A DNA stretch of 64,000 nucleotides from Salsuginibacillus halophilus (GTDB lineage: Bacteria; Bacillota; Bacilli; Bacillales; Marinococcaceae), in NCBI RefSeq assembly GCF_003014715.1, contig NZ_PYAV01000007.1:1-64000 (forward strand), given 5' to 3'. Shown here piece by piece: positions 46,811 to 54,973 of this stretch. The position numbers and the translations under genes were made by a program. Under the pieces are notes generated by a model that had not been told where the DNA came from, did not search any database, and saw only the letters and a program-made list of their open reading frames with translations. How positions within the stretch are numbered: the stretch's first letter is position 1; each line of letters starts with the position of its first letter.

Positions 46811-46854
46811 AACGCCGAAAACAAGGCCTAGGAACCCTTGAGTTCAGCGGCGTT
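46811..46854. other. Two-tier inverted repeat in the holA-yqzM gap
   Basis: The outer arms AACGCCG/CGGCGTT (46811-46817 with 46848-46854) enclose a second pair, CAAGG/CCTTG. It is not followed by a T run on either strand, so it is not a plain terminator. It could be a leader structure or a remnant. The rest of 46701-47019 holds only the yqzM promoter region (a TATACT near 46989). Confidence 0.4.
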
Positions 46855-47019
46855 GGTGTATTTGTTATCTTATCCTATGCAGGTCAGCTTTATCTGTGTT
46901 AACTCTTGGAATGGCTTTTTTCTCCGGTACATGCATCCCGGGGAAATGAAATTTGTTTGACGATATGGATTTTTTCAACCGCTTCGCTTATACTAGAGGT
47001 TAGCAAGGAGGGACAGCTG

Positions 47020-47160
47020 ATGAATAACGAATTTGAAAAGGACGTTCAAAGTAAACGCAATGACTTCAACGATTCAGTCGTTGGTTTTGTTGTTTCTTTC
47101 GGCTTCTTTGCCACAATTTTTGTCATTGGTTCGGCCATTTCTGTTTTAGCAACATGGTAA
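47020..47160 (+). CDS. yqzM: YqzM-family small membrane protein
   Basis: A 46-residue protein, MNNEFEKDVQSKRND followed by one membrane helix (SVVGFVVSFGFFATIFVIGSAIS). It matches the YqzM pattern (EFEKxVQSKRND...GFxVSFGFFAT) and its conserved place between comEC and holA in B. subtilis. ATG start behind AAGGAGG; the frame could be read 38 codons longer, but without any support. It is on the + strand, convergent with comEC. The function is unknown. Confidence 0.9.
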   Translation: MNNEFEKDVQSKRNDFNDSVVGFVVSFGFFATIFVIGSAISVLATW

Positions 47161-47167
47161 ATCAAAG

Positions 47168-47202
47168 CTGCCCCTTAAGTATTCAACGGGGCAGTTTTTT
47201 TT
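47168..47202 (+). terminator. Terminator after yqzM
   Basis: A 7-bp stem CTGCCCC/GGGGCAG is followed by eight T on the plus strand. It adjoins the end of comEC, which runs the other way. Confidence 0.85.
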
Positions 47203-49540
47203 AATTTGTTACTTCTTTTTGCCTCCGAGCTGCTTCAAACTTCCCTGGCACACCCTCTTGAAACGTGTAGCGAACCGCCCCTAACTGATCGGTCCGCAAT
47301 GCAGGCACTTCATTCATTTCAAGCCGCTCAATGACTTCCTCATGCGGATGGCCGTACAGGTTGTTACGACCAGCACTAATTAACACAGCTTCCGGGCTGA
47401 CAGCTTCTAAAAAATCCGGGGTTGTTGACGTGCGGCTGCCGTGATGACCTGCTTTTAAAACGTCCACCTCCTCTAAGGCACGTTCCTGTTGAACGAGCCG
47501 GCGCTCACCTTCTGTTTCTAAATCCCCCATAAACAACCATTCCATCTGTCCGATCGTTTTCTGAAGGACAATGGAACGATCATTTAAATCCGTCTCATGA
47601 CCAATAGGTGCTAAGACTTGGACCGGGGCATCACTGCGCATCCAACTGTCTCCTGCCCGTACTTGAATGAATTCACTACCTGCTTCAGCTACAGCATGCA
47701 AAAACCGTTGTTCTCCCGGTTCATCTACAGCTACCGCGCCGTAAACAACCTTACGAACATCAAATGCCTCCAATAAATGAAATGCACCTCCGTAATGATC
47801 CCAGTGCCCGTGCGTAATAATTAGTCGATCAATCTTTGTAATCCCCTGGGACTTTAAATACGGACCGACAACATCGCGCCCTGGTTCAAACGGTTCGCTT
47901 TGTTCGCGCCAAGACTCATCTTCATTTATAAATGACACAATACCGCCGGCATCGATCACATCAACAGCCTCTCGCTGCGGCCACTGAATAACAATGCTGT
48001 CACCTTGTCCGACATCAAGCATAGTCACTTTACCTGTTTGGTCAATTGAAGCTGTGATCGCCGGCCATCCTAAAAGAAGAACCCAGCCGGACCAAGCAAT
48101 AAACATTACGCGGCGGTGGCATTCAAAACTAAGTAATAGCCCGGCAGTAGCAAGAGATAACACAAAAACATCACCCAGTGACGGTTGACCGAACACAATA
48201 AAACCAAACCGCCAGCTTTCTACCGTTATTAATGCATCATGAATGAACGACAATATGCTGTTCACTGGAGAAAAAATGACGAGTAAAGAAGGGTGAATGA
48301 AAACTATAAAAAAACTGAGTGCTGCAGCCGGCATAATGAAAAGTGTCATAAATGGCACAAACCAAAGATTTAACAGCGGGCTAATCCAAGAGAATTCATG
48401 AAAATGATACAGCAGCACAGGAACGGCTGCAATTTGGGAAATGAGTGAAACAAAAAAGAGTTGTGAAAGGTAGTTGCGCTTTTTTTCAAACAACCATCCG
48501 CGAGACAGGATGATCGCAGCTGTAATTAAAAATGAAAGTTGAAAACCAATGTGTTGAATATAATACGGATCGGCCCAAAGCATTAAAAGTGCTGCAAACC
48601 CTAAACCATCAAGCGGCGAGAGCTTCCAGTGAAAGCGAAGTGCCAAAGCGACAAGCATACCGATCAGCGCCGCCCGCACAACTGAAGGTGCAGCCCCTGT
48701 CAAAAGCGCATACAGCGGTAACAGCCAAACGAGCGAGGTGAGCGCCTGCACTTTTGTAAGCGCAAATCGGATGAACACCCTGTAAACGACGAAACTTACA
48801 ATCCCGACATGCAGACCGGAAACAGCAAGAACGTGAATTAAACCGAGGCGCTGATACATTGTTTCAACTTCTGGATCAAGCAGTTTACGTTCACCAAATA
48901 ACAAGGCCGCTGCAACACCAGCAAAAGGATCTTCAAGGAGCGATGCCACCTGAGACACTCCGGCTTGCCTGTAATGTTCCAAATAATCCAGCCACGTATA
49001 CGCCGGCTGACAATCTACAGGAATCGCCTCTAAGAACCACTGCCAGTGGATCTGCTCGGTATATAAGTACTCCTTGTAATCAAAAGCGTGAAAATTTGTA
49101 GCTGTAGAAGGCCGCTCGAATTCACCTGTCATGTAACACTCCATGCCTTGCTTTAAAGCTTCACTTTTTTGTTTTTCTGCTTCATTTTGTAAAAAAGCAA
49201 ACGCTTGTACCTGGATTCCCTCTGCTGCAATCTCTACCGGCATTCGAAGCCGATCACCATCAACTTGGGGTGTTTCAGAAATCACAGCATAGGCTGAACC
49301 TTCTTCAGGCAGCTCGTCAGCTTGGTTAGCAGCATCAAAAACAAGCACCCACATATAAATTACAGCAACTGCAGCTGTTAAAAAAACCGGCTTCAACCAG
49401 CTCGGACGAAATACATACCGCAGCCAAATGACATAACAAAGCATCCCGACCACGCCGAGCCACCCTGCACCATGCAGTGCAGCGGTGCAAGCACCGGCAG
49501 CGCCCACCGCTAAGTAAATCCACCGCCCGTTCAAAGGCAT
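47201..49540 (-). CDS. comEC: ComEC/Rec2 DNA uptake channel protein
   Basis: About 779 residues, the competence channel that passes single-stranded DNA through the membrane. N-terminal helices and an extracytoplasmic OB-like region (about 60-200) precede the Competence domain (about 215-480, with LFGERKLLDPEVETMYQRLGLIHVLAVSGLHVG). The C-terminal metallo-beta-lactamase-like domain contains MLDVGQGDSI, ITHGHWDHYGG and GHHGSRTS and is predicted to degrade one strand. It appears intact. The start is uncertain: ATG just behind AGGCAGGTG, or a TTG two codons later with better spacing. Confidence 0.94.
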   Translation of the reverse strand: MPLNGRWIYLAVGAAGACTAALHGAGWLGVVGMLCYVIWLRYVFRPSWLKPVFLTAAVAVIYMWVLVFDAANQADELPEEGSAYAVISETPQVDGDRLRMPVEIAAEGIQVQAFAFLQNEAEKQKSEALKQGMECYMTGEFERPSTATNFHAFDYKEYLYTEQIHWQWFLEAIPVDCQPAYTWLDYLEHYRQAGVSQVASLLEDPFAGVAAALLFGERKLLDPEVETMYQRLGLIHVLAVSGLHVGIVSFVVYRVFIRFALTKVQALTSLVWLLPLYALLTGAAPSVVRAALIGMLVALALRFHWKLSPLDGLGFAALLMLWADPYYIQHIGFQLSFLITAAIILSRGWLFEKKRNYLSQLFFVSLISQIAAVPVLLYHFHEFSWISPLLNLWFVPFMTLFIMPAAALSFFIVFIHPSLLVIFSPVNSILSFIHDALITVESWRFGFIVFGQPSLGDVFVLSLATAGLLLSFECHRRVMFIAWSGWVLLLGWPAITASIDQTGKVTMLDVGQGDSIVIQWPQREAVDVIDAGGIVSFINEDESWREQSEPFEPGRDVVGPYLKSQGITKIDRLIITHGHWDHYGGAFHLLEAFDVRKVVYGAVAVDEPGEQRFLHAVAEAGSEFIQVRAGDSWMRSDAPVQVLAPIGHETDLNDRSIVLQKTIGQMEWLFMGDLETEGERRLVQQERALEEVDVLKAGHHGSRTSTTPDFLEAVSPEAVLISAGRNNLYGHPHEEVIERLEMNEVPALRTDQLGAVRYTFQEGVPGKFEAARRQKEVTN

Positions 49541-49792
49541 CACCTGCCTGATTAATAATGTTTTTCTCTGCCTTACCTTAAAATGCAGCGTATTTTCAGA
49601 GAGGATCCAGGTTTATATCACTCATTTGACATTCATAAGCTTAATGTCCAAACAATCACGTCTAAGAACCAAAATTTTTGCAGGAATATAAAGTTTTGAG
49701 TTTATTGAGGATTAGGAATTGTTAACGAAAAGTAGAAAGGTTAACATAGCGCAGCAGGAGGGCTGCCGCGCTCGTTATACCGAAGTTGTTGA
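49541..49792. other. comEB-comEC spacer, no gene seen
   Basis: 252 bases. The only structure is a 10-bp hairpin at about 49751-49775 (AGCGC/GCGCT arms with one G-U pair on the minus strand) after comEB, without a T run. It may weakly terminate. The rest is AT-rich. In B. subtilis comEB and comEC are much closer, so comEC here may have its own promoter. Confidence 0.45.
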
Positions 49793-50356
49793 TTATTTGT
49801 AGAAAAGTTGATTGATGCGCTCGTACCATTCGCGTATCTCTTCACCTTCAACGCCTGCTGATTCCAGCCGTTTTAACACATCAGCAGCAAGCGCCATCTT
49901 TTCTTCACGGTTTTCTTCAAACAAGCCTTCTTCAAGCTCTACTTGCTCTACCACTACGCCGGCCTGTTCAAATAATTCAGCGGCATACGGGTGATTTTTA
50001 TAATCCACCGCATAAATGATCCGCTGAATGCCAGCTTGAATAATCGCTTTAGCGCAATGTACACATGGATAATGAGTCACATAAATTTCTGCTCCTTCAG
50101 CGTTGACACCGAATTTTGCACATTGCAAAAGCGCATTCATTTCTGCGTGTATCGTACGGATGCAGTGCCCGTCTACAACGTAGCACCCTTCTTCAAGACA
50201 ATGATCGCCTCCGGAGATTGAGCCGTTATAACCGCCGGCAATGATCCGCTTTTCACGAACAATGGTTGCTCCCACCGCAAGACGGGGGCACGTACTCCGC
50301 TTTGCAAGCAGATGACTTTGTGCCATAAAGTATTGATGCCAAGACAAACGTTCCAC
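49793..50356 (-). CDS. comEB: ComEB, dCMP deaminase family protein
   Basis: A 187-residue zinc-dependent deoxycytidylate deaminase-like protein. Zinc ligands and the catalytic Glu are in TIHAEMNALLQ and HYPCVHCAKAIIQAG; the extra Cys-rich loop with GGDHCLEEGCYVV is typical. It converts dCMP to dUMP. In Bacillus it lies in the late competence operon, and polar localisation of ComGA has been linked to it. The GTG start behind AGGAG at eight bases gives VERLSWHQYFMAQSHLL, matching the B. subtilis N-terminus. The nine extra upstream codons are unsupported. Confidence 0.94.
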   Translation of the reverse strand: MERLSWHQYFMAQSHLLAKRSTCPRLAVGATIVREKRIIAGGYNGSISGGDHCLEEGCYVVDGHCIRTIHAEMNALLQCAKFGVNAEGAEIYVTHYPCVHCAKAIIQAGIQRIIYAVDYKNHPYAAELFEQAGVVVEQVELEEGLFEENREEKMALAADVLKRLESAGVEGEEIREWYERINQLFYK

Positions 50357-50424
50357 ACACTTCACTCCTGTGTCCATTTTCATTTTTCTAGTATACGAAA
50401 CAACAGGAAAAAGCGCAAAAACGT

Positions 50425-51714
50425 TTAGGTGTGGCTTGCTGCAAGTGCCTGATCAATATCAGCTATAATATCATCAATGTGTTCAATACCTACAGATAAA
50501 CGGATTAAATCCGGTGTTACACCGGCAGCCTTTTGATCTTGTTCACTTAACTGCTGATGCGTCGTACTTGCAGGGTGAATAACAAGCGATTTCGCATCCC
50601 CTACGTTTGCAACGTGCGAATGCAGCTGTAGAGCTTCAATAAATTTTCGTCCTTCATCAGTCCCACCGTCAATACCGAACGTTAAAATTGCGCCTGCTCC
50701 TTTTGAAAGATAGTGGTCTGCCTGTTGCTTAGACCGGTGGGATTCAAGACCTGGGTAACTGACCCATCGAACATTTTCATGCGCTTCTAAATGTTCAGCA
50801 ACTTTTTTTGCATTTTCACAATGGCGTTCCATACGAAGGTGGAGTGTTTCAAGACCTTGCAGCAGCTGAAAGGCATTCATCGGCGCAAGAGCAGGGCCTA
50901 AATCGCGCATTAACTGAACCCGGGCTTTAATAATATAAGCAAGCTCGCCTACCGCTTCTGTATAAGATACCCCGTGATAACTTGGATCCGGCTCGGTTAA
51001 CTCCGGAAACTTTCCGTTCGCCCAGTTAAACTTACCGCTGTCGACAATAACACCACCGATCGTTGTGCCGTGACCACCCATAAACTTCGTGGCAGAGTGA
51101 ACGACAATGTCTGCGCCGTGATCCATAGGACGGCAGAGTGCAGGAGTAACAACGGTTGCATCAACCATTAACGGCAGATCATTTTCGTGGGCAACTGCTG
51201 CAACAGCTTCAATATCAAGCACATCCCCATTTGGGTTGCCAATCATTTCACCGAAAATCACCTTTGTATTCTCATTAATTTTTTCCTGAAAAGCTTCCGG
51301 GTTTGTCCCGTCAACAAGGTGAACGGTAATACCAAACTTCGGCAGCGTGTGTACAAACATATTATATGTGCCACCGTACAATGCACTTGATGCTACGATT
51401 TCACCACCGGCTTGGCATATGTTTAATATGCCAATCTGGATAGCTGACGTTCCACTCGCGGCTGCAAGCGCACCAACCCCGCCTTCAAGCGATGCCACCC
51501 GCTTTTCAAATGCGTCTTGCGTTGGATTCATAATCCGGCTGTAAATATTACCGAACTCTTTTAAAGAAAATAAATCCGCTGCATGTGCCGTGTCGTTAAA
51601 CTGATAAGATGTGGTTTGATAAATCGGTACAGCCCGTGCGTTTGTTGCCGGGTCTACTTCCTGACCGCCATGTACTGCAAGTGTGTCTAAACTCCAATTA
51701 TCTGCTGTCATCAT
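50425..51714 (-). CDS. O-acetylhomoserine sulfhydrylase (Cys/Met metabolism PLP enzyme) within the comE operon
   Basis: A 429-residue PLP enzyme of the Cys/Met family, long OAH sulfhydrylase type. The PLP lysine is in [13 protein letters not shown] (about residue 208), the phosphate site is GTSAIQ with YSRIMNPTQ, and [13 protein letters not shown] marks the OAH/OAS subgroup. It would make homocysteine from O-acetylhomoserine and sulfide. The motif usually reading VDNT is VDATVVTP here; the PLP-contacting Asp is kept. It starts only 32 bases after comEA and ends 68 bases before comEB. No terminator lies between, so it is co-transcribed with competence genes, an unusual location. No S-box or T-box is seen upstream. 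Confidence 0.92.
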   Translation of the reverse strand: MMTADNWSLDTLAVHGGQEVDPATNARAVPIYQTTSYQFNDTAHAADLFSLKEFGNIYSRIMNPTQDAFEKRVASLEGGVGALAAASGTSAIQIGILNICQAGGEIVASSALYGGTYNMFVHTLPKFGITVHLVDGTNPEAFQEKINENTKVIFGEMIGNPNGDVLDIEAVAAVAHENDLPLMVDATVVTPALCRPMDHGADIVVHSATKFMGGHGTTIGGVIVDSGKFNWANGKFPELTEPDPSYHGVSYTEAVGELAYIIKARVQLMRDLGPALAPMNAFQLLQGLETLHLRMERHCENAKKVAEHLEAHENVRWVSYPGLESHRSKQQADHYLSKGAGAILTFGIDGGTDEGRKFIEALQLHSHVANVGDAKSLVIHPASTTHQQLSEQDQKAAGVTPDLIRLSVGIEHIDDIIADIDQALAASHT

Positions 51715-51746
51715 TCCGCCTCCTTAACTTAAATGCACAAACAACA

Positions 51747-52379
51747 TTAGTGAATAGAAATTTCGTCTTCCATCCGCTCCAGCGTAGCTGGACCAATGCC
51801 GCTAACTTCCGTCAACTCTTCTTTCGACGTAAATCGCCCATTCTCCTCCCTATAGGTCACAATTGCTTCTGCTGTCGCCGGACCAACGCCGTTAATTTCT
51901 TGCAGCTCTGATTCATCCGCTTGGTTAATTGATACCCCTACATCCCCACCTTTTCCAGCCGTGGCAGGTGAAAACTCTTCTTCTACAGCGGCTTCATCCG
52001 GGACGTAAATCACCATTTCATCATAAAGTCGCTCTGCTAAGTTCACTGCTTCTTCCTTTCCGGTTTCTGTTACACCACCCGCTTTTTTCACAGCATCCAC
52101 GACCCGTTTATTTTCAGCAAATGCATACACCCCGGGCTCAACGACCTCACCTTTAATATCAACAGTGACCGTATCTATTTCTCCTTCTTCCACTTTTGGT
52201 TCCGCCTCAACTTTATCAGCTCCGGTATTTATGTCATCATCTGTAAACAGCAGCTCCGCCGGATCCTTGCTTTCTTTTGGTGCAATTGGTCCACCAGACA
52301 CAATTAAAAAAACCCCGAGACAAAGAATCAAAACCGCAGCCCCGGCAGCGGCATAAACTTTTTGACGCTCACGTTTCAT
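51747..52379 (-). CDS. comEA: ComEA, competence DNA receptor
   Basis: A 210-residue membrane-anchored receptor for incoming DNA. An N-terminal membrane anchor (VYAAAGAAVLILCLGVFLIVSGG) is followed by an acidic linker (about 35-70). A SLBB-like domain (TVDIKGEVVEPGVYAF) comes next, then a C-terminal pair of helix-hairpin-helix motifs (INQADESELQEINGVGPATAEAIV, EELTEVSGIGPATLERM) that bind double-stranded DNA. ATG start behind AGGAGC. It is the first gene of the comE operon. The left end of a short repeat lies only 55 bases upstream, followed by an IS3 element, so its promoter region is shortened. Confidence 0.93.
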   Translation of the reverse strand: MKRERQKVYAAAGAAVLILCLGVFLIVSGGPIAPKESKDPAELLFTDDDINTGADKVEAEPKVEEGEIDTVTVDIKGEVVEPGVYAFAENKRVVDAVKKAGGVTETGKEEAVNLAERLYDEMVIYVPDEAAVEEEFSPATAGKGGDVGVSINQADESELQEINGVGPATAEAIVTYREENGRFTSKEELTEVSGIGPATLERMEDEISIH

Positions 52380-52623
52380 ATACAGACAGCTCCTTCTATT
52401 TCAAGTCATTCTTCACGAAAACACTTACTTAAATGAATTTCAATATTCTTCATAAGGTGATAAAAGCCGAGCAATTAACGTAACCTTCACTTCAGACAGC
52501 CACTTTTAATTTTACGGATTATAAATCACTTCCAATGTATATCGTTCGTTTTATCGCTCATGAATGAAGTTAGTATAAATAGTGGGCACGGCACATTGGC
52601 ACATGGTTACATGAAAGATAACA

Positions 52624-52953
52624 ATGATAAAGGGCGTGAACTTAATGGCCAAAGGACAGAAACACCGGGATCCCGAATTCCAGCAGTATGTCTCCAAAAT
52701 GATTGTGCAGGACGGCCACTCTATCGTGAAAATATCGAAAGAACTGGATATTCCGTATTCCACCATTCAGAAGTGGGTGCGAAAGTTCAGGGATCAGCAG
52801 CGAAAAGAAAAACAGGAAGCCCAGAGTCAGCTCCTTACCGCCTCAGAGTATAAGGAAATGCTGGAGAAAGAAAAGCAGGAGCGGCTCGAGCTTGAAGAGG
52901 AAAATGAAATCTTAAAAAAAGCCATGCACATCTTCACGCAAGAAAAATCCTAA
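52624..52953 (+). CDS. IS3-family transposase OrfA
   Basis: A 109-residue DNA-binding protein of the IS150 type. A helix-turn-helix (VKISKELDIPYSTIQKWVRKF, about residues 35-55) is followed by a leucine-zipper-like coiled coil (about 70-100, EKEKQERLELEEENEILKKAM). It binds the IS ends and is the N-terminal part of the OrfAB transposase. An ATG seven codons later, behind AAAGGGCG, is an alternative start. Near its end the run A AAA AAA at 52914-52920 is a classical -1 slippery heptamer. Confidence 0.88.
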   Translation: MIKGVNLMAKGQKHRDPEFQQYVSKMIVQDGHSIVKISKELDIPYSTIQKWVRKFRDQQRKEKQEAQSQLLTASEYKEMLEKEKQERLELEEENEILKKAMHIFTQEKS

Positions 52954-53864
52954 GGTTCGAGTTCATTCATGAACATCGTGACCAGCACGCCCTAGAGAAG
53001 ATGTGCCATGTCCTGGGGGTGTCCCGTTCCGGATACTATGCATATGTAGCACGTATAAGCCGGGAGGAAACAGAACGTGAAGCCTTCAACCGCCATCTGG
53101 ATCAGCTGATCCTGCGTCACTTCCATACAAATTACGGGTGTTACGGCAGTCCGCGAATCTGGCGGTTATTGCGTGAGAAGGACGGCCTTAAGGTATCTGA
53201 GCGTAAGGTGACTCAGCGTATGGGCGAGCTTGGGCTGTATGCCGTGCAGAAAAAGAAGTATGTGGTGACAACGGATTCAGATCACGACGAAAAAGTCTTC
53301 GAGAACCACTTAAACCGATCGTTTCTTCCGGACTTCCCCAACACGACCTGGGCCACAGATATTACGTATACCTTCACTTTAGAGGGGTTCGTTTATCTAA
53401 ATCCGGTGATGGATCTGTTCTCCCGCCGGATTATCAGCTATCGGATCGATGATCACATGGAAGCCAGGCTGTCGTTAAATGCCCTACGGGAGGCGATCGC
53501 CCGACGCCGCCCGGAGGAAGGATTTGTACACCATTCCGACCGCGGCTCTCAATATACTTCAAATGCGTACGTGAAGACGCTTGAGGAAGCCGGAGCCGTG
53601 ATCAGTATGGGCCGGAAGGGCGACCCGTATGACAATGCCTGTATGGAAAGCTTTTTTGCGTCGCTTAAGAAAGAGTTTTTACACAAACAGACCTTTGCCA
53701 CAAAAGAAGAAGCCTATGCGGCGGTCGACTTCTACATCCGCTTTTATAACCAGCATCGAATGCACTCCTCTCTGAATTACGTTAGTCCAATGGAGGCTGA
53801 AATGGCGTATACAAAGGCACATTCAGCGTACACCAAAACCAAAGAAGCACACTCAGTATCGTAA
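52920..53864 (+). CDS. IS3-family transposase OrfB (catalytic, made by -1 frameshift)
   Basis: The catalytic half, read in the -1 frame after the slip at 52914-52920, giving SHAHLHARKILRFEFIHEHRDQHALEKMCHVLGVSRSGYY. An independent start at ATG 53001 is possible. The rve integrase domain has all DDE residues: D in WATDITYTF, D in HHSDRGSQYTS and E in NACMESFFASLKKE. Transposase of the copy-out/paste-in type. The frame is uninterrupted to 53864. Confidence 0.88.
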   Translation, partial: SHAHLHARKILRFEFIHEHRDQHALEKMCHVLGVSRSGYYAYVARISREETEREAFNRHLDQLILRHFHTNYGCYGSPRIWRLLREKDGLKVSERKVTQRMGELGLYAVQKKKYVVTTDSDHDEKVFENHLNRSFLPDFPNTTWATDITYTFTLEGFVYLNPVMDLFSRRIISYRIDDHMEARLSLNALREAIARRRPEEGFVHHSDRGSQYTSNAYVKTLEEAGAVISMGRKGDPYDNACMESFFASLKKEFLHKQTFATKEEAYAAVDFYIRFYNQHRMHSSLNYVSPMEAEMAYTKAHSAYTKTKEAHSVS

Positions 53865-54089
53865 GATCAGGGAGAAAGTGAAGAGCCCGGAGAGTGCTTC
53901 GTTTTTTTTAGAAAATCAAGCAGCAGATTACGATTATAAATGTGCCAATCTGTGGCATATAGTGTCCACTTTATTGACAGGAGTCCATGAAGCGCCATTA
54001 TGAAATTGACTTACCTACAAGTTTTATTCTAAAAACCTCACAAATGACATAAATTGAATTGATGAATTCGAAGTTAAGGAGATGAATAT

Positions 54090-54932
54090 ATGAAGGTTGG
54101 TGTAATTGGAACTGGAACGATGGGTGGCATGCTTGCAAAAACGATGGTTGAAAGTGGTGCAGTAGCCTCGGAAAATTTAATGCTATTCAACCGGACGAAA
54201 GCAAAAGGAGAAGCTGTAGCAGCTGCAACCGGCGGAAGCTGCGTGTCTACACTCCAGTCATTAATTCAAGCCGCGGACCTCATTTTTATTGCTGTACGAC
54301 CGGATCAGTTTAGTGATGTGTGTGAAAACATAAGCGGGCTGCTAAAACAAGAGCAAGTCGTTGTCTCCATCACCAGCCCGGTGACTGCTTCAGATTTAGC
54401 TATGCTGCTTCCGTGCCGCACGGTCCAGTTCATCCCGAGCATTACAAATGAAGCACAAGCGGGTGGTTCTTTAATTGATTTTGGTGACGGATTTAACAGA
54501 GCGGAGCGCGCTGGTTTATCGGCTTGGTTTCGCCAGTTCAGCGAGCCGTTACCAATCATAGCTGATACGACACGAGCCGCTTCAGATTTGATCAGCTGCG
54601 GTCCGGCCTTCACAAGCTTTATTTTGCAGGAAATGATGACCGCTGCAGAACAAACCACTTCAATCCGCCAGCAAGAAGCAGAACAGTATATACGAGAGAT
54701 GGTGATCGGGATGGGTGAATTGTTAAAACGCGGGTATTCGTTTGCCGAGCTTCAAGAAAAAGTATGTGTGCCAAATGGGGTGACAGGGGTCGGCTTGAAG
54801 GTGCTGGAGGAACAGCTTCGTGGTGTGTTTTCTCCATTATTTACAGCGACACATGCGAAGTTTGCGAAAGACGAAGAAATGGTGTCAGCAAACTTTTCGC
54901 ATGCGCGCCAAAAGCTTAATGGAAATGGTTAA
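54090..54932 (+). CDS. comER: ComER, pyrroline-5-carboxylate reductase-like protein
   Basis: A 280-residue Rossmann protein of the ProC family. The NAD(P) motif VGVIGTGTMGGMLAKTM opens the protein, and LISCGPAFTSFILQEMMTAA is the ProC-like dimerisation domain. In B. subtilis comER is divergent from comEA, as here, and has been linked to biofilm and sporulation control rather than proline synthesis. ATG start behind AAGGAGATGA. A weak 8-bp hairpin (54912-54936) overlaps the stop codon. The IS and repeat now separate it from comEA. Confidence 0.9.
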   Translation: MKVGVIGTGTMGGMLAKTMVESGAVASENLMLFNRTKAKGEAVAAATGGSCVSTLQSLIQAADLIFIAVRPDQFSDVCENISGLLKQEQVVVSITSPVTASDLAMLLPCRTVQFIPSITNEAQAGGSLIDFGDGFNRAERAGLSAWFRQFSEPLPIIADTTRAASDLISCGPAFTSFILQEMMTAAEQTTSIRQQEAEQYIREMVIGMGELLKRGYSFAELQEKVCVPNGVTGVGLKVLEEQLRGVFSPLFTATHAKFAKDEEMVSANFSHARQKLNGNG

Positions 54933-54973
54933 GCTTTATCATATCGAACTCTTGTTGAAAAGTACAGCAAAAC

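Larger units (their letters stand above)
52565..53987 (+). mobile_element. IS3-family insertion sequence, IS150-like, apparently intact
   Basis: A 1423-bp element starting TGAAGTTAG and ending GGAGTCCA, i.e. TG...CA. Imperfect inner terminal repeats share AGTGG-CAC and ATTGGCACAT. TGAA on both sides (52561-52564 and 53988-53991) is the likely 4-bp target duplication; copy 3 of the short repeat shows the uninterrupted target (CATGAAGCG). It carries orfA and orfB in overlapping frames, with a programmed -1 frameshift site and a complete DDE triad, so it may still be active. Confidence 0.85.
52434..54009 (+). repeat. Short inverted-repeat element, copy 2, core-deleted and split by an IS
   Basis: The left end TGAATTTCAATATT (52434) and the right end ATTATGAAATTGA (53997-54009) match the ends of copy 3. 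GATAAAAGCCGAGCAATTAACGTAACC-like and CACTTTTAA-TTTACGG blocks are shared, but the hairpin core of about 100 bases is missing. Without the IS and duplicated target the copy is about 149 bases. TTCCAATGTAT near the right end is shared with copy 1. Confidence 0.72.

Noticed and set aside
46906-47019. YqzM extended by 38 residues
   Set aside because: The stretch contains the promoter region and the ribosome-binding site of the 46-residue form.
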